A stretch of 27,756 bases of DNA from Caulobacter sp. NIBR2454 (GTDB taxonomy: Bacteria; Pseudomonadota; Alphaproteobacteria; Caulobacterales; Caulobacteraceae): contig NZ_CP114873.1 of NCBI RefSeq assembly GCF_027474405.1, forward strand, positions 1-27,756, read 5' to 3'. The notes beneath the pieces are model-generated. The model worked only from the letters and a program-made list of their open reading frames with translations. It was not told where the DNA came from and did no database searches. The position numbers and the translations under genes were made by a program. Positions 5,376 through 10,221 of this stretch are shown one piece after another; position 1 is the stretch's first letter, and each line of letters starts with the position of its first letter.

Positions 5376-5612
5376 ATGCCGAAGTCACTGATTCCCCTTG
5401 GACAGGCTATTCGCAAACAACGCGAAGCTCTCGGCTTGTCTCAAGAGAAATTGGCAGAGAAATGTGGTTTCGATCGCACTTACATCAGCATGATTGAGCG
5501 CGGCACACGTAATCCATCCTTTCTCAATCTCCTGCGACTTGCTGATGGCCTCAGCACTTCGGTTTCCACTTTAACCGAGGTGTACAATAATGGCCCTGAC
5601 CCCGATCGATGA
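5376..5612 (+). CDS. XRE-family HTH regulator, restriction-modification controller (C-protein-like)
   Basis: This 78-residue protein is almost entirely one XRE-type helix-turn-helix: GQAIRKQREALGLSQEKLAE (9-28), CGFDRTYISMIERG (30-43) and NPSFLNLLRLADGL (46-59). C proteins are dimeric regulators that delay nuclease expression until the methyltransferase has accumulated. The size, the 23-base overlap with the nuclease gene downstream and the adjacent methyltransferase all fit. ATG 5376 is preferred; TTG 5364 is an in-frame alternative adding four residues. No Shine-Dalgarno precedes either, and leaderless C transcripts are known. The control motif at 5325-5337 is a candidate operator. Confidence 0.86.
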   Translation: MPKSLIPLGQAIRKQREALGLSQEKLAEKCGFDRTYISMIERGTRNPSFLNLLRLADGLSTSVSTLTEVYNNGPDPDR

Positions 5613-6567
5613 AGTCCATGCGCTCCAGATTCAGGCCGGAACGCTAGGGCGGAAGGCAGGGCATGCTTTCGAGGACTCCATTTGTGAGTACATAAACGCG
5701 CTCGCTTTTCCTCTGGTTGGTGATCTTCCCGCCGAAGGCCATGTGTTTTCCGGCAACCCTGGGAGCCTCCTACTCCGTTATATCCTTAGATTTCTCGGCT
5801 ACGACGACGTTCAATCTGTCATCGCCCTGTCTACCGGCGCGCTCGCCACATCGGAGGACGGCCGTCACTGGCTCTCGATCAACGGCGCGGACGTTCGCCG
5901 ATGCAAGAGCGATATTGTAATCACTCTTAACCGGCTCGATGCGCCAAGCGTGACCGTCGGTGTATCAACAAAACAGTGCAACAATCCAAAGCCCACTAAC
6001 GCCCAACTTTACTTCACGACGGCGCGGGGATTTACGAAACTTCTTCGTGACAACGGCGTGCCCGTTAGCGACCTAGCCCTAACGGCTCTCCGGCATTTTT
6101 GCGGAGATCCGGGATTTCGCCCTCTGGACGTGCCAGGCGCTACGGACGGACGGCTCACGGACCCCCGGCGATTTTTCTGGGAAGAAATGACCGCCGGCGC
6201 GCGCGAGGAGTGGGAGGCGATCTTCAGCGACCGCCAAGACGACGTCACACGCCTCTTGCTTCAAAAGGCTTATATCGATGACCCTTTTGTGCCGGATTTC
6301 CTCATTCACAAAACGCGCCTTGCGACCTCAGTAGACTCTACAGAGGTCGCCATTTACGACATCGGCGAACTCATCACGCTCTCCCGGCAGTACCAGGGCT
6401 ATACGACGCGCCCATATTCAGTGCGGAAGGGTAGTTACCGTGACCCGATCGGCGTCACGCATCTTGCGCCGCGCTTCGGCGTTGTCCAGATGCAACGCGG
6501 CGGGCAGGAGCAACACCCGGACCAGCTGCAATTTAATTTAGAAGCCGGCTACTTCTATAAAATCTAA
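5590..6567 (+). CDS. Type II restriction endonuclease, PD-(D/E)XK-like
   Basis: This 325-residue protein is presumed to cut unmethylated target DNA. I do not recognise its specificity family. A PD-(D/E)XK-like core can be read: GHAFEDSI with E28 in an early helix, RCKSDIVITL with D108 on a strand, and VTVGVSTKQC with S126-x-K128 on the next strand, where Ser replaces the usual acidic residue, a variant seen in some type II enzymes. Shine-Dalgarno GAGGTG (5577-5582) lies 7 bases before ATG 5590. The start overlaps the end of the regulator gene by 23 bases, so both are on one transcript. The stop overlaps the convergent methyltransferase stop by 4 bases (6564-6567). GC content is visibly lower than in the plasmid backbone. 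The nuclease call rests mainly on context plus the motif; target site unknown. Confidence 0.78.
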   Translation: MALTPIDEVHALQIQAGTLGRKAGHAFEDSICEYINALAFPLVGDLPAEGHVFSGNPGSLLLRYILRFLGYDDVQSVIALSTGALATSEDGRHWLSINGADVRRCKSDIVITLNRLDAPSVTVGVSTKQCNNPKPTNAQLYFTTARGFTKLLRDNGVPVSDLALTALRHFCGDPGFRPLDVPGATDGRLTDPRRFFWEEMTAGAREEWEAIFSDRQDDVTRLLLQKAYIDDPFVPDFLIHKTRLATSVDSTEVAIYDIGELITLSRQYQGYTTRPYSVRKGSYRDPIGVTHLAPRFGVVQMQRGGQEQHPDQLQFNLEAGYFYKI

Positions 6568-7946
6568 AGTGCCTTGCTGATATGCTTCGCGATCGCATAA
6601 GCGAGGAGGGGAGGGACTGCGTTACCGATACCTGTTCTGATAGAACCTAAGCTGCCCGTGAACTTGTACGAGTCCGGAAACGACTGCAACCTTGCCGCTT
6701 CGCGCACGGTCAACGAGCGCGTCGCGATCGGATGGACGTTTCGGCAACCGGAGATCATTCCGAAAGTCGTCTGCACGGTAGCTCCAGGCTCGGCCCACAC
6801 CTGGCGCTTATACGTCGTGTTGTAGCCAGACGGAGGGCGTTTAGAGGGATCATCGTTGTCGTGCGCGCTTTGGCCCTCTGGCACGTCCCAAAGCCAGTCA
6901 ATGACATGCTGCGGGTGCGCCACGGCCGCGTGCATCGGGTCGTTTGCGGTCTCCCCCGATTCCAGAAATGTGAGGTCAGAGCATGCGTCGGCAAACGTCC
7001 GACAAGGCGCGAAATTCGAAAACAGGTCGCCGTCGCCAGCTTGTCCATGAGTTAGGTCGGGGAACGACGGCGAGGCACCGAGGTCACGACGAACGGCAAT
7101 GAAGAACACGCGCTCGCGGTGCTGTGGCACGCCATAGTCTTTTGCGTTGGCGTCGAACAGTCCGACCAAATAGCCACGCTTCTCGAACTCTCTTTTGATC
7201 TCGTCTTTAACGTAGTGCCCTTCGGATGACTTCATGGAAGTTAGAAGCCTGACGTTCTCCAATACCGCGATTTTCGGTTTGTATACATCGACAAAGCGCA
7301 GGTAGTCGAGGAACAGCGTGTTACGCGGATCGTTTACGTCCCGCTTTCCTGATAAGCTAAAGCCTTGACACGGCGGCCCCCCAATAATGAGGTCAACGTC
7401 TCCCGTAATGGAGTGCGCCGCTTTTATTTTGTCATCGCTCAGCTTGGTTATATCGGCCCCAAGTTCTTTCGCGTGTGGAAAATTCATACTGTAAATTCGC
7501 CGCAGGGCGGGGTCCAATTCGAGGAAACCCTTCACCGCGAAACCGGCCCATGCGAAGCCGAGACTGAGGCCGCCGCAGCCAGAGAACAAACTTATAGCGG
7601 TTCCGGCGAGGCTGGCACGCTCCGAAGAAAGGGAGGAAAGAAGCTCAAGGTAGAGCTTGTTCCCCAATGTCTGAGCGTAACGATCAACCCTCCTCGGGTC
7701 ATGTACGACCGCTTTGTATTCGTGGCTCTGATATCTCTTCTTCCGGGCTATTGTGCCGCTCACAAGCCCCGCATTACCAAGGACAGATTGTAATTGGTTA
7801 AGCTGTCTCTTGTCTAACTCGAACTTTCCGAGTTCGTATCCAGACAACGCATGCTGCGGTATACCGGTTATCTCGGCGAGCTTTGCCTGAGATAGACCGA
7901 TCGTTTCTCGGGTATCACGAAGGGATGTTCCAGATTCGATTATCAT
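6564..7946 (-). CDS. DNA (cytosine-5)-methyltransferase with N-terminal XRE-type HTH
   Basis: This protein methylates cytosine in the recognition site so the partner nuclease spares host DNA. Residues 5-56 form an XRE-like HTH (LRDTRETIGLSQAKLAEITG, then QHALSGYELGKF). The catalytic C5 domain follows: FSGCGGLSLGF (121-131, SAM binding), GGPPCQGFS (189-197, nucleophile C193), ENV (230-232), QHRER (275-279), a target-recognition region near 285-400, and GIGNAVPP (439-446). At 460 residues it has the length of a C5 enzyme plus an HTH extension. HTH-fused C5 methyltransferases such as M.SsoII and M.EcoRII repress their own promoters. ATG 7946 lacks a Shine-Dalgarno but lies about where transcription from the promoter at 7954-7981 would start, so the message may be leaderless. 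It is convergent with the nuclease gene. Confidence 0.96.
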   Translation of the reverse strand: MIIESGTSLRDTRETIGLSQAKLAEITGIPQHALSGYELGKFELDKRQLNQLQSVLGNAGLVSGTIARKKRYQSHEYKAVVHDPRRVDRYAQTLGNKLYLELLSSLSSERASLAGTAISLFSGCGGLSLGFAWAGFAVKGFLELDPALRRIYSMNFPHAKELGADITKLSDDKIKAAHSITGDVDLIIGGPPCQGFSLSGKRDVNDPRNTLFLDYLRFVDVYKPKIAVLENVRLLTSMKSSEGHYVKDEIKREFEKRGYLVGLFDANAKDYGVPQHRERVFFIAVRRDLGASPSFPDLTHGQAGDGDLFSNFAPCRTFADACSDLTFLESGETANDPMHAAVAHPQHVIDWLWDVPEGQSAHDNDDPSKRPPSGYNTTYKRQVWAEPGATVQTTFGMISGCRNVHPIATRSLTVREAARLQSFPDSYKFTGSLGSIRTGIGNAVPPLLAYAIAKHISKAL

Positions 7947-7981
7947 GTGACGTATTGTCTACAATTAAGATTGAAAGTCAA
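7947..7981 (-). promoter_or_regulatory. Methyltransferase promoter with overlapping operator
   Basis: On the minus strand TTGACT (7976-7981), a 16-bp spacer and GACAAT (7954-7959) form a good promoter. The start codon begins 8 bases after the -10, implying a leaderless transcript. The shared control motif (7947-7959) covers the -10 and reaches the ATG, and a palindrome ATTGT-CT-ACAAT (7954-7965) spans the -10 and the spacer. Protein bound here would block transcription directly. Confidence 0.62.
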
Positions 7982-8021
7982 GGCGGGAGGGGCAGGGCGC
8001 ACCTGGCCGCGATTGGGCGCC

Positions 8022-8615
8022 TCACTCATGGGGCGCCCCACTCAGCCGGTGTGCGGCCACCACTCGCTTCACCGTTGCCTTTGAGACATTGAACAGTCCG
8101 GCCGCGTGTGCCGGCGTCCCTCGGCCGTCCTCGATCATACGGACGATCTCGGCCTTCTGTGACGGCTTCAGCTTCGGCTTCCGCCCAAGATGCCGGCCAG
8201 CGCGCCGGGCGGTCTCTAGGCCCTGCATGGTGCGCTCCCGGATCATCGCGCGCTCGAACTCGGCGAACGCACCAATCATGTGCATCATGAGCCGGCCAGC
8301 GGCCGTCGTCGTGTCGATCGCCTCGGTGATCGATCGAAAGCCGGCGCCGGCGGCCTCAACCTTGGCGAGGGTGAGGAGGAGATCCGATAGCGAACGGGAC
8401 AGGCGATCGAGCTTCCAAACGATCAGGACGTCCCCTGGCTCTAGACGCGCGAGAAGCTCCTTTAGCTGCGGGCGCGCGGCGTCTGCGCCAGACGCTTCCT
8501 CGTCATAGACCTTTTCGCACCCAGCCTCGGACAGAGTCCGGAGCTGCGCGGCGAGGTCCTGGTGATCGCCGCGCGAGATGCGCGCATAGCCAATTAGCAT
8601 CTGGACATTCTGCAC
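8022..8615 (-). CDS. Serine recombinase (resolvase/invertase family)
   Basis: This small serine recombinase most likely resolves plasmid multimers. The 197 residues contain YARIS (10-14) with R12 and nucleophile S14, VWKLDRLSRSL (66-76) with the conserved Asp-Arg and R74, the long E-helix region AFAEFERAMIRERT (116-129), and a C-terminal HTH (about 166-190) that reads the site. Length is standard for the Tn3-resolvase/Hin type. ATG 8615 has a weak G-rich Shine-Dalgarno; an in-frame ATG at 8600 is possible. No transposase is nearby, so it is not part of an intact transposon. A 26-bp palindrome with an AA centre lies 50 bases upstream, where resolution sites are often found. An inversion or integration role is possible but less likely. 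Confidence 0.93.
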   Translation of the reverse strand: MQNVQMLIGYARISRGDHQDLAAQLRTLSEAGCEKVYDEEASGADAARPQLKELLARLEPGDVLIVWKLDRLSRSLSDLLLTLAKVEAAGAGFRSITEAIDTTTAAGRLMMHMIGAFAEFERAMIRERTMQGLETARRAGRHLGRKPKLKPSQKAEIVRMIEDGRGTPAHAAGLFNVSKATVKRVVAAHRLSGAPHE

Positions 8616-8617
8616 CC

Positions 8618-8722
8618 CGTTTTTGATTCGCGTAAGAGTCTGAATTTGCTAGGGCAGGGAATGGGGCTCAAAACCGAACGGTTTTGAGCCTGTGGGCGGT
8701 GCCTGGAGCGTTCCTGAAAACC
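8618..8722. other. Candidate recombination (res-like) site of the serine recombinase
   Basis: The core is a perfect 26-bp palindrome, 8665-8690: arms GGCTCAAAACCG and CGGTTTTGAGCC around a central AA. Serine recombinases cut with a 2-base overlap between inverted half-sites of about 12-14 bp, and this matches that geometry. Similar half-sites, CGTTTTTGA (8618-8626) and CTGAAAACC (8714-8722), flank it and could be accessory sites. TTTGCTAG also occurs twice (8645-8652 and 8727-8734). The palindrome is certain; its use as res is inference. It lacks a following T-run, arguing against a terminator. Confidence 0.55.
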
Positions 8723-8886
8723 CTCGTTTGCTAGCTGCCCGGAGCCTAAGGGGTTGGGGCTACCGGGTGCGAAAAAGGGGGTTACGCACCGTCGCGATAA
8801 AAATGGCATAAAACTCCTATAACATGGGTTGCGCGTTCGCTATCTATGGCCTATCTATCCCTTGCGTTCAGCAAAGGAGGCGCAAA

Positions 8887-9408
8887 ATGTCAGATAAAGC
8901 TTTGGTAGTGCTCACCGGTAAGAGCAAGGACCGCCTGTTCCGGGAGGGCGGCACGTCCGACTGGGCGCTTCGCCCAGCCGTAGTGCGTAATTTCAAGTAC
9001 GTGGTGTGTGTGCGCCACGCCAATCCGCCCTATGATCCGGGACCGGGCGCACGTCCAGAACCTCACGGGGCCGCGTTCCTCGTGGGCAAGATCGAGGACG
9101 TGAAGTTCACCTACCGCGAAAATGACCGGGACCGTTTTCTCGTTACGTTTTCTGAAGTCGCCGAGGTTTTAGTGCCCGGCTTCTGGGACGGCTCCCGAAA
9201 CCCGGTACGCTACATGGACGTGAGCGAGATCAAGGAACGCGGCATCGACTTGGATGCGCTCGACTTCAAGCCTTTCATGCCCCCTGAAGTGGACGGCGAG
9301 GAAGGTGATGAAGGTGTAACCCCCCTGTCGATCGCAGCCGCCAAGCTAGGGCTGGCGGCCATGTTCGGGGTGTCGCCGGATGCGATAGAGATCATCATCA
9401 AGGGCTGA
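8887..9408 (+). CDS. Uncharacterised conserved mobile-element protein (173 aa)
   Basis: The function is not known to me. Similar proteins, as I recall them, occur as orphans on alphaproteobacterial and other mobile elements; this is from memory, not a search. ATG 8887 is chosen over an upstream ATG at 8824 because it has a strong Shine-Dalgarno, AAAGGAGG (8873-8880). The protein is soluble, with no signal or membrane segment. Features are GGTSDWALRP (about 21-30), YVVCVRHANPPYD (about 37-49), GAAFLVGKI (about 61-69), FSEVAEV and GFWDGSRNPVRYMDV (about 86-110), an acidic stretch near 135-142 and a well-formed C-terminal PLSIAAAKLGLAAMFGVSPD block. A possible -10 TATAAC lies at 8818-8823. It is transcribed alone and ends before a strong hairpin. 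Confidence 0.85.
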   Translation: MSDKALVVLTGKSKDRLFREGGTSDWALRPAVVRNFKYVVCVRHANPPYDPGPGARPEPHGAAFLVGKIEDVKFTYRENDRDRFLVTFSEVAEVLVPGFWDGSRNPVRYMDVSEIKERGIDLDALDFKPFMPPEVDGEEGDEGVTPLSIAAAKLGLAAMFGVSPDAIEIIIKG

Positions 9409-9435
9409 TCTATCTACAAACTATCGCTCGTTTTG

Positions 9436-9463
9436 GGCCGCGCTGGGTGCACACAGCGCGGCC
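9436..9463 (+). terminator. Terminator-like hairpin after the 173-aa gene
   Basis: A perfect 10-bp stem (GGCCGCGCTG with CAGCGCGGCC) and an 8-base loop lie 27 bases after the stop codon and 51 bases from the convergent membrane-protein gene. It is followed by TAATCGTGTTT, only partly T-rich, so termination strength is uncertain; position favours a shared terminator. Confidence 0.6.
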
Positions 9464-9514
9464 TAATCGTGTTTGAGGAATTGAAAACAAACGCCCAGGG
9501 ATCGGCTATCAGGA

Positions 9515-10213
9515 CTAGCGGCTGATCTCTGCTGACGCAGCCTTGACCGTGACGTTGCACCGCTGCGCTTTCCCCGTCCGGGTCGCCGCCCGCCAACAAT
9601 CCTCCAGCGCGGGCCGGTTCTCACGCTCCAGCTTCGCGCCCTCGGCGACCTGCGCCCAACCCTGCGGGTTGTCGCTCTGCATCAGCCGCGCGCCGGCATC
9701 CCAACGATCGAGGTTAAGCGTCGCGGCGGCCATCTTCTCCGGCACGCTCCAGCCGGCGGGGAGCGCGCGCGCGATCGGCCCGGAGAAACACACCCACACG
9801 ATGACGCCGGCGACGGCGCCCACCGCAGTCATGATCGCGACCTGGCGGACCTGCTCGCGCCCGGTGCGCTGCCGCTCGGCCAGGCGCTCCAGGGCCGTGC
9901 CGGCGGCGTCCACCCGCTGCACGGCGTTGGCCAGCTCCCGCCGGCCCTGTTGCTGGGCCGCGTCCGCCGCCTGGCGCACCTGGGAGGCGAGGTCCTGGGG
10001 CGTCAACCGAAGGGCAGGGTGCGCCTCGATCGCCGCGAGGCTTTGGGCGATAGCCGCGAGGGTGGGGGAGTAATCTGGCGCCGTGGTCGGCAGACCCTCC
10101 AGCACCGCGCGGAGCTGACCGACCTCGGCCCTAAGCGCCTCGAACGCCTCGGCCGCCGCATCCTGGGGCTCGACCCCGTGGGTCTCGGCCCCGAGGGCCT
10201 CGTCCTCCGCCAT
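9515..10213 (-). CDS. Single-pass membrane protein coupled to the relaxase gene (DUF6118-like)
   Basis: The molecular role is unknown. The 232 residues comprise an N-terminal cytosolic part rich in Ala/Glu/Gln with coiled-coil potential (20-40 and 75-120), one membrane helix (about 125-146, VAIMTAVGAVAGVIVWVCF), and a C-terminal domain of about 85 residues with two cysteines (C207, C219) that could form a disulfide if periplasmic. The layout and relaxase neighbourhood recall DUF6118 proteins of alphaproteobacterial plasmids; that name is from memory. Its Shine-Dalgarno AGGAGG (10218-10223) overlaps the relaxase stop codon, and the gap is only 8 bases, so the two are translationally coupled. 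This suggests an accessory of the relaxosome or of docking to the membrane. Confidence 0.8.
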   Translation of the reverse strand: MAEDEALGAETHGVEPQDAAAEAFEALRAEVGQLRAVLEGLPTTAPDYSPTLAAIAQSLAAIEAHPALRLTPQDLASQVRQAADAAQQQGRRELANAVQRVDAAGTALERLAERQRTGREQVRQVAIMTAVGAVAGVIVWVCFSGPIARALPAGWSVPEKMAAATLNLDRWDAGARLMQSDNPQGWAQVAEGAKLERENRPALEDCWRAATRTGKAQRCNVTVKAASAEISR

Positions 10214-10221
10214 CGTTCCTC

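Noticed and set aside
8022..8615. The serine recombinase as part of a transposon
   Set aside because: No transposase, no terminal inverted repeats and no target duplication are visible around it; it looks like a plasmid resolution enzyme.
8665..8690. The palindrome as an intrinsic terminator
   Set aside because: Neither side has a T-run, and the 2-base centre would make a poor RNA hairpin loop; a DNA-binding or recombination site fits better.
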